This document shows positions 21,451-31,672 of a DNA stretch of 45,100 nucleotides, piece by piece. Below the pieces are notes generated by a model. That model saw nothing but the letters and a program-made list of their open reading frames with translations. It made no database searches and was not told where the DNA came from. The translations under genes were made by a program, and so were the position numbers. The DNA lies in NCBI GenBank assembly GCA_001931905.2, contig MSJI02000719.1, forward strand, positions 1-45,100, given 5' to 3'. Position 1 is the first letter of the stretch; every line of letters starts with the position of its first letter. This DNA is from Cladosporium sp. IMV 00045 (Eukaryota; Ascomycota; Dothideomycetes; Cladosporiales; Cladosporiaceae).

Positions 21451-22027
21451 GGCGACGGCGCTGGTGGTAGAAGCAAGGGAGTGCGAGAGGCGACGGCGGA
21501 GGTGAATATGTCGTCGACGTCGAGCAGCGAGCGCTTGGGGAGTGCCCGGTGAGGAATGAGCGGTAGAGGTGTGTCGCAGAAACGGACGGCGCGGACGTTT
21601 GTGCAAGCGAGCGCTGGGGATATGTAGCGAGTGTGAATGTGCCCTGTGTGAAGTGAATGGCAGTGGCGGGCGCGTGGCGGGATCGTGTTGGAGGCGGCTG
21701 GCAGGGAGAGGGTGGTGCAAGCACGGGACGCCAGTTGGCTGCGCAACCTAAATATAGGCGGCTAGCGCGGCCAGGCACCGCGAATCACCACATATTCACA
21801 TCACACGAACTCACAGCTTCAAAAAATATTGCCATGCGGTAACCGGATTATCGCACAACGGTCTGACTGTGACGAAAAACTCAGACAACACTTCCTCGAC
21901 GATCTCAGTTTTTACCGTCAATCTACGAGATTTCTTCCGACGGAGACGAAATATCTTCATCTGCAGCCTCCCGTCCTGCAACCACCCTATATCATCGAAA
22001 GTCCCTACGACATCCTGCAATAACAGC
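21451..22027. promoter_or_regulatory. Divergent promoter of CHS7 and the 22028 membrane-protein gene
   Basis: No supported gene. The open frames here are in G/C-rich leader DNA of CHS7 (minus strand C/A/T-rich). I see no clear TATA box on either side. Confidence 0.4.
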
Positions 22028-22717
22028 ATGTCCGACTCACAGGAGCAGCCACGCAACCGTCGCGAAAGGCGAGCCGCTGCCAAGTCATCAGGCAAGCCCG
22101 TCGAATCTCCAACCTCCACCCCCAAAATCAAACTCGCCCAGCCAGATCGCTCAGGCCCCAAAAGCAAAACCCTGCTGGATCTATATGACGACAAGAAAGC
22201 TCTCCTGGAAAAAGGCCAGCCTTTCGACAAACAGTATGATGACGGGCTGGTCCGCGACGAAGGCGGCAACATTCTCGAAGCTGGACTTGGGGACGGCGAA
22301 CCCATTGGCCCCATTGGAGAGGCGATTTTCTGGGCCGTCTGCTTGGCCATGTTCCATTTCACGTTGGACGTCTTGACGTTCAACCAGTACAGGCAGGAGA
22401 TCGAATGGCAGCCCATATTCAAACGTACCGGCCTTGTTCTGCCCATTCTATGGCTGCTCGTCTACGCAATGCGGTCGCCAACTGCTCGCAAGGTGGAAGT
22501 TGCGCGACAGCTTTTCTTCCTGGCGGTCGGCATTAGTGCGGGATGCTACACCATATACATGGGCAATGTGTATGACTATTACGCGGTGATGAAGCAAGCG
22601 CCGCCTCTGGGGACCCTTTGGGTGTGGAGTGTGATCGAAATGCGATTGCCTTATGCTTTGGTTGGTGTAGCGACCAACTTGGGCTTCATGTACTACAAAG
22701 GATTCAAGGCATTCTAG
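22028..22717 (+). CDS. Conserved fungal membrane protein of unknown function (DUF7719-like)
   Basis: The intronless frame gives 229 residues. A basic, polar N-terminus (NRRERRAAAKSSGKP) leads to TLLDLYDDKKALLEKGQPFD, a motif typical of a family of small fungal proteins that I believe is catalogued as DUF7719, though I cannot check this. Four hydrophobic segments follow: AIFWAVCLAMFHFTLDVL, TGLVLPILWLLVYAM, LFFLAVGISAGCYTIYM and MRLPYALVGVATNLGFMYY. The N-terminal region may face the cytosol or a nucleus-proximal compartment. The first ATG in frame with a suitable context was chosen; the open frame extends upstream without an ATG. No function is known to me. It is convergent with the PIG-L gene. 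Confidence 0.85.
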   Translation: MSDSQEQPRNRRERRAAAKSSGKPVESPTSTPKIKLAQPDRSGPKSKTLLDLYDDKKALLEKGQPFDKQYDDGLVRDEGGNILEAGLGDGEPIGPIGEAIFWAVCLAMFHFTLDVLTFNQYRQEIEWQPIFKRTGLVLPILWLLVYAMRSPTARKVEVARQLFFLAVGISAGCYTIYMGNVYDYYAVMKQAPPLGTLWVWSVIEMRLPYALVGVATNLGFMYYKGFKAF

Positions 22718-22940
22718 TCGCCATGCTGAAAGTTGTACAAATAGAAATTATAGACTGTAGTTTTATCGTAAAGATCACACGTGTGGTGATCTCGATTCTG
22801 ACAGGAGGAGCGCTCGCTCTACATGATCGAAATCGCAGTGATACGCGACCAATTTTCTACGCCACCAACTCCGCGATTCGCCTATGTTTTCGACGGGCTC
22901 TATCAGCTCAGAGAATCTGACGATGCCAGTGCAACATCAA

Positions 22941-23864
22941 TCACAGCCCTTTCACCCTCACCAAATCATTAACAACCATGTAGCGACTAACCCCAATCCA
23001 ACCCCACCTAAACCATCTCATCTGACTCTGATGCGCATCCGTCATAGCCGCCTGCGCCTTCCTCACCCCACCCACACCACTAACCGCCAACATCGGCGAA
23101 GGAAAGTCACCAGGTCGCTTCTTCTGCACCAAACTCATGATAACAGTAATCATAGCATCAACAATACTGCTGTACTTCCGCACAACATTCGTCGTCGTGA
23201 GCGTGTACATCTTGACTGGGTTCTCCCAACCGGAGTGCCTCTGCATCAAATTGCGCAGGAAAGTCGAGGCGCCGTGGAAGAGCGAGATGTGGTTCGGATG
23301 GCTGCTGACTCCCTTCTGGTCGAAAGTGATGATTGCGTCGATCAGGGCCTCAGGCGCCACTTTGGGAGACATGGTCTTCATTTTCGGCGCGAAGTAGTGC
23401 TGCAAGACTTGAGCGACGTCTTTCGCTTCCCAGTGTTGAGTCATGGAGTCCGGGAATCGCTCGTCTTCCACGACGACCACGTGCTCTGCGGATGTGACGC
23501 CTAGCAGGAGAGCGGATTTGGTGAGCTCCTTTTTGCGGGTTTGGCCAAGACCGTCGGCGTCGCCGCTGCTGAGGCAGAGGATAAAGATTCTGTTTTGTAG
23601 CGCAGGTCGCGCGAGGGCGAGGAGTGTGGGCGAGAAAAACATGGCTTCATCGTCTGGGTGGGCGATTAGTAGGCATATCCGTTTACCGCGGAGGGTCGGG
23701 AAGGTTGTTGTCATGTAGGCTGTGAATAGCCATAGTCCGATGAAGAGTAAAGGGATTTGGGCGACGGCGAGGTAGTTCATCATGACGATACTGAGAATGC
23801 CAAACTGCACCAAGGGATTGCCTGATTCCGCGTATGTCTCGAAATCCTTTGTTGGAGTGGGCAT
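22941..23864 (-). CDS. GPI12: N-acetylglucosaminyl-phosphatidylinositol de-N-acetylase (PIG-L/Gpi12)
   Basis: This enzyme removes the acetyl group from GlcNAc-PI, the second step of GPI-anchor synthesis, at the cytosolic face of the ER. The intronless frame from the ATG at 23864 has 307 residues. One hydrophobic segment near the start (AQIPLLFIGLWLFTAYM) serves as an ER anchor. The catalytic LmbE/PIG-L fold follows, with AHPDDEAMFF (zinc ligands and general base), LSSGDADGLGQTRKKEL, and the second zinc histidine in SSHPNH. The frame is open upstream to 23945 but only from a TTG, so the ATG at 23864 is preferred. All signature residues of the family are present. Confidence 0.95.
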   Translation of the reverse strand: MPTPTKDFETYAESGNPLVQFGILSIVMMNYLAVAQIPLLFIGLWLFTAYMTTTFPTLRGKRICLLIAHPDDEAMFFSPTLLALARPALQNRIFILCLSSGDADGLGQTRKKELTKSALLLGVTSAEHVVVVEDERFPDSMTQHWEAKDVAQVLQHYFAPKMKTMSPKVAPEALIDAIITFDQKGVSSHPNHISLFHGASTFLRNLMQRHSGWENPVKMYTLTTTNVVRKYSSIVDAMITVIMSLVQKKRPGDFPSPMLAVSGVGGVRKAQAAMTDAHQSQMRWFRWGWIGVSRYMVVNDLVRVKGL

Positions 23865-24580
23865 TGAACAATTCTTGATGTTGTCCCTGATGGCTGGGGA
23901 GATGAGATCGTGCGGCTTTGCTCTCTCCCCACAAACGACCACCAAAGCTCGACTTCATCCTTTCGTCCGCCTACTTCATCTGTACCTTTCCTTCCACCTA
24001 CATATATATATATACATTAGAAAGACTCGAATCACATAAAAATCAACTCTGCGAACAGCGCCGAGGAGCCTCAAGGCTCTCCAAAACTGAACCACAGGGC
24101 ATTTTCCAAGAGACAATTCCCACTTGGTTCAAAAGAGCTCTAGCAAGGAATGTGATGCCTTCAACATGTTCTGGACTATGCCAGATCTCTGGCTCTACAA
24201 CAGAATGCCCCCTTCCAGAAGTATCTGCTTCCCACCTCCTCCAACTTGATCGGCACACGCACACGCAGTTCGTGCCTCAGTACTTTCAACTCGGAAACAA
24301 AGAATGAGCAACACTCGAACAAAGGAAAATTCACTTCTACCTTCTCTCTCACAATGGCCTTGTCGACGACCCTTGACGATGTTCACCTAGACTCCTACTC
24401 ACAATGGCCTTAACCGACGACACTTGCCTGGGTTCACCTAGACTCCAACATAAAATGCCATTCTGCCACCAACGCGATCAATCCCTTCTGGTCCTCTCCA
24501 GGAGCGCTTCTAACAAGATCAAACCCTTCACTGCAATCTCACATCGAAAACAGTGAACAAAACCTCAAGATCTTGCAAAG
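23865..24580. other. Intergenic with a 50-bp tandem duplication
   Basis: This lies between the divergent starts of the PIG-L gene and the coiled-coil gene. A short TA run (TATATATATATA) stands near 24003. The tandem duplication at 24348-24449 is annotated separately. No coding frame is supported. Confidence 0.5.
24348..24449. repeat. Diverged tandem duplication, period 50 bases
   Basis: Two units, 24348-24397 and 24398-24449. Both begin CTCACAATGGCCTT and end with GTTCACCTAGACTCC; the middle parts differ by several substitutions and small indels. The copy lies 130-230 bases upstream of the ATG at 24581. Confidence 0.75.
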
Positions 24581-25227
24581 ATGGCTTCTCCTCACCCCAC
24601 CGCACCTGACACCACCGACACTTCACCCATCGACCCCGACCTCTTCTCCCCCTGCACCTCCCCCACCTGCACGCTGTGCAACCCCTCCACCAAGAACAAA
24701 ACCACCCCTCCACCCCGGTCATCATGGCATCAACCCCCTCTAACCAACTCCACCACCACCACCTCCCCAACCTGGACCATCGTCTCCAGCACCCCCATCT
24801 CCCCCTCTCTAACAACCCTCCCATTCCTCCCCACCAACCCCCCAGACAACGAGACCTCCCCCCTCATCCACCCTCATGAACTCCGCCCGCGCCCACGCCT
24901 CCTCCGCCAACCCCCCAACCCTCCCCCTCTCCCCCCTCCCACCCCTCTAACTCTCGACTTCCACGAAAGCGTCGACACCGCCATCGCCGCATCCTCTACC
25001 TCCTCTCCCAAGCGCGCGCTCAACTCGCCGCTCCCATCACCGCTCCAAAAGAACTCACGGAGAGTGAGAAATTCGAGCAAGCGCGCGAGAAAGCCTGGGA
25101 TCACGCGTACGCGCAGAGAAAGGCGGTGATTGAGGAGCAGGAGAAGCGCAATCAGAAGTTATTTGAGGAGGTGATGAGGGATTTCGATGAGATGGAGAAG
25201 GAAGGAGGGCGGAGCGGGACCGAGTGA
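24581..25227 (+). CDS. Unrecognised protein with coiled-coil C-terminus, one frame break
   Basis: I do not recognise this gene. The ATG follows an A-rich leader. The first 130 residues are rich in Pro, Thr and Ser with a short Cys motif (CTSPTCTLCNPS), then LTLDFHESVDTA. From there the protein-like reading continues one base out of frame, missing one base near 24978-24985: HRRILYLLSQARAQLAAPI, then a charged helix (TESEKFEQAREKAWDHAYAQ...EEQEKRNQKLFEEVMRDFDEME) to the stop at 25225-25227. Staying in the first frame instead gives a basic, non-helical tail ending at 25129. The helix is much more convincing as protein, so I treat the break as an error or recent mutation. A further frame slip in the proline-rich part (24870-24955) is possible. 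Confidence 0.6.
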
Positions 25228-25827
25228 TTGGAAGGGAAAGGGTAAGATGACTCGTAGTGCCACCCGCAATCCCTTCTTCTCGCGCTGATGATTGAATCGT
25301 AGGCTTGAGGTGGAAGAAAGGGCAATGGGCAGAAGGGGATTTTGGCAAGGAAAGGGAAGGGAACTGAAGGGATGAAGCGGGATTCGAAATGGCAGAATGT
25401 GTTCCAGTTGGAAGGAAAGGTATCTCGGTGAGAATGGATTGGGATCTGCAGGAATTGGGGTAGCTTTAGTCTTAGAATAGTACTTTGTAACAAGTCAATC
25501 ATCTTTGATTTGAATTCTTCTTTCATATATCACTTACTATTGCTCTCGCGTGCATTTGCAAACCATGTCATGTTTGCCTCATACACCGCCACGGCTGATT
25601 GTATTCTGAGTCGTTCCGTCATGACAACAGGCCATCTTTGCACGTAGCACACAAAGGGAATCCACCTACGAACAACCGAAGCATAAGAATGAGCAATGGA
25701 GAAATGCGAAGACCTAATACTTCAGCAACGAATGTATCAATCCCGTCAAAACCGTGAAAAACACATATCCCCTGTGCAAACCATCAAACATCACGAGATC
25801 CACTAAAATCCGCACCTTAACAACCTC
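25228..25827. other. Intergenic between convergent genes
   Basis: No supported gene in these 600 bases, which separate the coiled-coil gene from the 3' end of the second ACS permease. Confidence 0.5.
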
Positions 25828-27642
25828 TCAATAAACATACCTAAACGAACCCTCCTCCTTATCAGTCCTATCCTCAAACGGCCCCGTCGACCAGCCTTCG
25901 CCCTCAACCTGGGGGACGCCAGTCTCGCGATCCCGCCGCTTGTTCAGCGCGACCAGGTAGATTCTCAAAGCGAAGCAGGCGCAAATCCCAATAGCGTAGC
26001 ATATCATGATGGATAGGAAACCTGTCTGGTAGACGGGCGCTTCGTTGGCGAGGAAAAGTTGGGGCCCGATGATGTTGCCGACGCAGTAGGCGATGAAGAG
26101 CTGGAAGACACTTGGGTCAGTAATCGGGTATTCTCGCTACTTTTTGAAGCTGGTTTCGCCTTGTTCACATGCAAGATAACTTCAACTCACCATCGAATTC
26201 GCAGTACTCTTCTTCGTAAACCCCGCGACATTCGCACTGCTCATGCTCAGCACGATGGGGAAATTCGCCGTGAAAGCCATGTTGAGGCAGAAGCCGAAGA
26301 AGCGCGGCCACATGTGCTGCTGGCCGATTTGGCGGATCATGGCGGAGCCGGCGATGGAGATTGACAAGTTCGCGGCGAGGAAGTAGGTGCGCGTGTTGGC
26401 GAAGTAGGTCGAGCCGAAAGAGGAGATGACGACGAAGACGAGTTGGAAGGCGACGGAGATCATTTGCACGAGCAGCGTTTGGAGGGTGGGGAAGCCGAAG
26501 CCTTTGATTACGATGGAGGAGAACTGGGATTTGGTTAGCTTTGGTGTAATTGTTGGGGTAGCCTTGAGATTCGAGAGGGGCTTACGCTCTGTACGCCGCC
26601 GTTGGCTACGTTGGTGGACATTTGGATGATGACGAGGAGCCAGATCTTGATGTCGGTCGTGGCCTCGATGGCTTGAGCCAATTTCCACACATCGTTCTTG
26701 ATGCCCGTCTTATTTTCCTGGACTCGCTCGACGGCTTTGGCGCGGTCGGACTCCTTGAGGAATCGAGCGGACATAGGCGTGTCTGGGAGGAAGAAGTAAA
26801 TCATGAAAGACCAGGTTAGAGTCAAGGCGCCGAAGACAAGGAACACAGCCTGCAATGTGTGTCAGCAAGGGATAAAGAAGACACGATACTGTTGGCTTCC
26901 AACACGCACCTTCCATGGAGCGATCGATTGAACGTGTCCGATACCGTAAGACACGATACCTCCGATGAAGCCAGCTACAACATTACCCATGAACCAAGCT
27001 CCCATGCGCAATGGTTGCTCGGAGCGTTTGTACCACATCGCAACTATGACAGTGAGTCCCGGTCCGATGGCGCTTTCAAGAAATCCAAGAAAGAAACGCG
27101 TCGCCAACAACGTGCCAGAATTGAAGCAAGTCGCAGTGAGCATAAGCACAGCACCCCATAGAAGTCTTCTAGTGTCAGCTTTAGTTTTGGGGCATCAAGA
27201 GACGCTTCAGTTACTTACACAGAGATTGCAATGACTTTGGCAACGGGATAACGAACAATCAGCCATCCTGCCGGGTACGAAGCCGCCAAATACCCAATGT
27301 AGTAGATCGCGCTGGCCCAAGAAAAGTCTTGACCTGTAAGATTCAGATCTTCGTTCAGGCCCAGGATTGCTGTATATCCCAGTGCCGACTTATCCAGGAA
27401 TTGGAACAGATACGAGACTGCCATGAGGGGCAGGAGGCTGGAGTTCGATCAGTGAATCGTGCACCATCGCTGCTGTCAAGGATGCCATACAAGAGATCGA
27501 TCTTCCTCAAGATCCGGCGGTCTTCTTCGGGCGAAAGCGTCTCTCCCGTAGCAAAATCGAAGTCGTCGACTTTCTGCGCCTCTCCATCTTTCTTGATGTC
27601 GATATCAGTCTCGGATTGTGGTCGGTTGTTATCTAAGGACAT
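25828..27642 (-). CDS. MFS permease, anion:cation symporter family (allantoate permease-like)
   Basis: This is a plasma-membrane MFS permease of the ACS family (Dal5-like), intact unlike the one at 2823. Six exons on the minus strand, 27491-27642, 27219-27437, 26910-27168, 26586-26849, 26191-26523 and 25828-26100, join in phase with GT..AG introns into 499 residues. Landmarks are RRILRKIDL, then LLPLMAVSYLFQFLDKSALGY, the loop GWLIVRYPVAK, RFFLGFLESAIGPG, FFLPDTPMSARFL, and the C-terminal half with NVAGFTKKSTANSM and YCVGNIIGPQLF. These fit the allantoate/ureidosuccinate branch, whose members take up allantoate, small peptides or vitamins. The substrate cannot be fixed from the sequence. The protein ends in an acidic cytosolic tail. 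Confidence 0.93.
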
Positions 27643-29302
27643 TCTGGATGTGATGAGAGTATAAAGTCAATGCAGCGGGTTGAGGAGAGGAGAAAAGGTC
27701 AGGTCTCTCTTAAAGAGTCTGAAATACTGCCGATGGCTATAAGGGCACCCAGAAGAAGGCTGAGCTGCAGATAACAGCAGCCTCAAGGCGCTCGCTCCGC
27801 CAATGGCAGTGACGAATTGTTCTTATGCATGTGTAGTCAAAACGTACTCCTCACGAGAGTGGATAGAAGGCACGGCAACAACGACATGCGGGGATCGTGG
27901 AGTAGATCTGGGGCTTATCTTTTGCATTGTAGTCTCGAACATGTATGGAGTGGTAGTTGTGTCGGTTATTGATTTGGCGGGCCATTTCCGCAAAATGCTT
28001 CGTTTGGTGGTAGGTATACCCCAAGTCGGCTTGCCGCTTCGAGGTACCGAGTTACTGTCCCCGGAGGCTTTGCGCAGTGAATAAAGCCACGGCAAGATGG
28101 TCTGACGAAGACGTATATAGCCAGACCAATTCAGTTGCCAGCATCAAAAACCGAATCCTTGTGCTCCAGTTGGCTTTAAATCTTATGTGCACTCACATGA
28201 TTATGAGATCTACAGCTCTCTTCCGTCAGCATGTTGGTATCGCACTTGATGCCCTCGAACCATGCTGACTAAGAGGTGCTCTCTTGCACATATAATCTTT
28301 TTCTTTTCAATTTGTTTCCAGTCTCCTGGCTCCCGCACGAGCTCAAAGGATGAAGGTTGCGAGAGAGAACGATTTTGCACGTGTTGCGTACGTGCGTCAG
28401 CGCGAGGCAAGGTGGTCTTCCATTTCGAATTGAGAATGCCTCTCCAGGTCATGATTGGTGCGGCAGTTGGAGTGATCAAGCAGGGAACATGGCAGACTGG
28501 AAGCAGAGGTCATGAAGGAATAGGAGGCGATATATCACAAGCTTCCCCAGATCTTTTCCATGATGTCGCTATCATCTCGGAGGATCCAGCGATGTCGACA
28601 TCCCCCCATGCAAAAAGGGCGAGCCAGTTCGATCGCGATGGTCTGTGCCAAAGCCTGATCGCCGGCGCCTATGCCACTAGTCTCGTTGGTGCGTCACATG
28701 CCTTTGCGCGTGTGTGAAAGGACTTCCTTGCACGTCAATTAACAGGGAACGATGGTACTGGCGACAGTGCGTACAGCAAGATGTCTCGGAAGGTATGCTA
28801 GCGCGATGTATATGTCGCGATCAAAGGAGGCCTGACGGGGAGGAAACACGTCGTTTGAGGAATGAAGGCCACCACAGCCTTATAGAGAGTGTGTGGATGC
28901 AGGCCATCAAGCCATGACACACAGGCGAGTGCGCAGGAATCAATTCCTGCAGTCCAAGTCGCAGAGTCCAGAGCTGAGGCTTGCGTGCCGTGCACGGCAC
29001 GAGAGCCGGGGCGTGGTGGAGCTGGTTGACGATTGGGCGGTTGTTTGTGTTGTCATACGAGTTTTTTGAGTTTTTGCTGCTCGGCGGCTGCGGGCGGCGG
29101 TGACGTCTTGCGCCTGCCAGGTCGTTCCACTCTATCATAAGGCCCAAGGTCCGCAGCATTCATTACACACTCTTTGTTCCTCTATACAACAGCTCATCAA
29201 CAACCACGACGCGAGCTTTCTCGACGACCTTTCAAATCAACCGCCAGTACCGATACCGATAGCTTCACTACAAAGCTTCATTAAGCCCCACCAACCGCAA
29301 AC
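27643..29302. other. Intergenic, divergent promoters of the ACS permease and NCE102
   Basis: An ATG frame of 151 codons (28262-28717) has no family resemblance and ordinary composition, so I do not call it. A palindromic-core CRE-type site, TGACGTC, stands at 29101-29107, about 200 bases before the NCE102 start. No tRNA or repeat was found by eye. Confidence 0.45.
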
Positions 29303-29917
29303 ATGTCTATCGTCCAAGTCGGCCTTCGAGGACTTCAGGTATGCGATCGCGACCTCGCGAGAGTCGACATTCACAACATCCTCTAACAATGACCGCGCGC
29401 AGTTCCTCTTCATCCTCATCTGCATGGCTCTCATCGGTAACATGCTCGCCATGTCCAGCGGGCCCTCGGTCATCAACTACGACATGTTCGTGGCTGTCTT
29501 CAGCATGCTGTCCCTCTTCTACCTCACCCTCGTCGCGGTCAAGGACTCCTTCACGATCCACCCCATCTTCCCTCTCGTCCTCGACATCCTCTGCACCCTC
29601 TTCACTCTGATCGCCGGTATCGCGACCGCCGCCTATCTGCACGTGCACAGCTGCAGCAACCAGGTACGTTCCTCTTGCGCCTGAATTGCGCCTGTGTCGC
29701 ACTCAACTCACATTTGTCACAGGGCTACCTTAACAGCAACATCATCACCCGTGGCAACGCCTCGAGATGCCGCGAAGGTCAAGCCGCCACCGCCTTCTTC
29801 TGGTTCGCCTTCGCCGCTTTCCTGGCCTCCACCGTCATGAGCGGCCTCGCATCTCGCGGCAGCGCCAACGTTCGCGCCGGTGGCATCCGCCGCGGCCCTG
29901 CTATGAGCCAGGTGTAA
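29303..29917 (+). CDS. NCE102: Nce102-like MARVEL-domain membrane protein
   Basis: Nce102 is a four-span plasma-membrane protein that organises eisosomes and senses sphingolipids in yeast. Exons are 29303-29338, 29403-29663 and 29723-29917, giving 163 residues (yeast Nce102 has 173). The tiny first exon encodes MSIVQVGLRGLQ, followed by FLFILICMALIGNMLAMSSG, FVAVFSMLSLFYLTLVAV and FPLVLDILCTLFTLIAGIATA. After the second intron the family stretch GNASRCREGQAATAFFWFAF leads into the fourth span and a short basic tail. The RCRE-QA-TAF stretch is what separates Nce102 from other MARVEL proteins. The first intron starts with GTATGC and is 64 bases long. Confidence 0.9.
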
Positions 29918-31672
29918 AAGCGCGGACGGAAGTGCTTTGGACAAGGCGCGACTGGTGGCGAATGTCTTGCTGACAGAAGCCAGTGTCGTAAGTGAAAGAG
30001 CCGCCGCGCTGAATTAAGATTCCCTCTTCGCGCGCGAGTTCAAAGAGTCACGCTGCTTACGTCTTCTTCACGACGGATGGGCCGGGGCTTCATTTTCGTA
30101 TTATCGGTTTTTCTCTTTTTTTGGTGTCCTCTTTCCATGGATGTAACAACGATATCACGGGCACACGTTCAGCGGGAGAAAACCAACCGGATCGGGCGTT
30201 GCTTTTGAGAGGCGTTGCTATGTTTTCTTGAGGATTTGGTGCTTTCTCTTTTTTCGATTTATGGATTATCCGCACATGAGCTTTTATATCAATATACCTT
30301 AATGTGTATGATTGTCAGATTGAAGAATATGGGAATTCCTTTGCCTTCATGCAATTTTGCCCGATGCCATGCCAGACAAACTCTACATCTTCACGGCAAT
30401 CCTGTGCTTATGCAGACATGGTTCGTCGTGTTTGGGGGTAAAATATCAGAGACCCTCATGTTACCTACGATGTGTAGGCTTGGGATAGCAGAGCGAGACG
30501 CTCACAGGGCTGATGACGACTGTCTGGAGTCTCCAGCTGTGGAGCTCTCCAAACTGCTGGAGATATCAATGAGCTCATCACTTGTTAAGGCAGAGACATG
30601 CGCTGTTGTCGCACGATTTTGCCATGAATCTAGACGCGATGGATCATTTGCCGCCAGATTCCGGATCTCACACGGGGTGGAGACGTCAAGACCGGATGTT
30701 TACATACACTCGAACGCGATTCTCATCACTCCCGACATGGAAGTGAACATACGCACTTCTAGCAAGGAACGACCGGTTTGCGCACGTGTGATGCTCCCTC
30801 TGGCTTACTCCGCAAAGTGCAATATATATGAATCAGGAAGCATGGGGGCTACGCGTGGGCTAAGATCTATCGACCTATCGTCCAAGCCTGCTAGGAGCAT
30901 TCCAGCTGTTTCTGCAGAAATCCAGGCTTCCTCTTTCTCCCGTAATCTCATCAAGCCGACTTGCGAGCGTGGCAACTCTGGGCAAAAGCGCGGCCGCGCT
31001 CATCGTCACGGAGAGATTCCAAAGCCACACACGCCACAGAGATTGACAGCCTCTCGACATCCTTTGCTCAGCACACCTTCACAGGAACAGGCCGGCGAAG
31101 CCCCTGATGAACCATACAGTCTCGAACGATCTACACGGCCCGCGGCGGTCCGCGACTCGATGAGCTCATGATGATGCGTCGATCAAATCAGGTCAAATCA
31201 ACTAAAGCATATCTCTGAATTTCATCCACTTCTCCGTCTAGCAGGCGCGCGATCGATTACGCGAGCCATGTCGGATGCGGTCTGGGCGTCGCCTTGGGAG
31301 AAGGGCCATCTCTCTTTCTCTGCTGTTGTGTCTTTGTCTTGTTCGAGCGCGAGCGGTAAGTAAGCGGCAGCAGCAGTGGGAGTGGACTCGACTAATCACC
31401 ACCTACTGTCGCTGCTTTTCCAAGTCTTCTTAGCCTATTCTTTGCGTCTTGTTCGTGCGTTCCGCCAGCACGCCCGCGCCGTTTTGCACTTTCGTTTCAT
31501 AGACTTCCCTGTTTTTCTGATTATCTGCCTGCTTGCCTGCGGACCATGAACATTAGTGGCCCGTCGCATTGATACCCCTGCTCAATCGGCGACACGGAAC
31601 CCTGATTACGATTAATCCCCCAAGCAGCCCGCGCGGCGCGTTACTTGGAACCCTCTTCGAGGCTCGGCGCAG
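29918..31672. other. Intergenic, long 5' region of the sterol-glucosyltransferase-like gene
   Basis: These 1.75 kb contain a 318-codon open frame (30215-31171) that lacks an ATG start and shows no family resemblance, so it is not called. No repeat or RNA gene is evident. The stretch just before 31673 is G/C-rich and probably a leader. Confidence 0.5.

Noticed and set aside
28262..28717. ATG frame of 151 codons between the ACS permease and NCE102
   Set aside because: It resembles no family known to me, and no intron or neighbouring frame extends it; kept only as a note in the intergenic entry.
30215..31171. Open frame of 318 codons on the plus strand
   Set aside because: It begins at TTG, has no motif, and its amino acid use looks like translated non-coding DNA.
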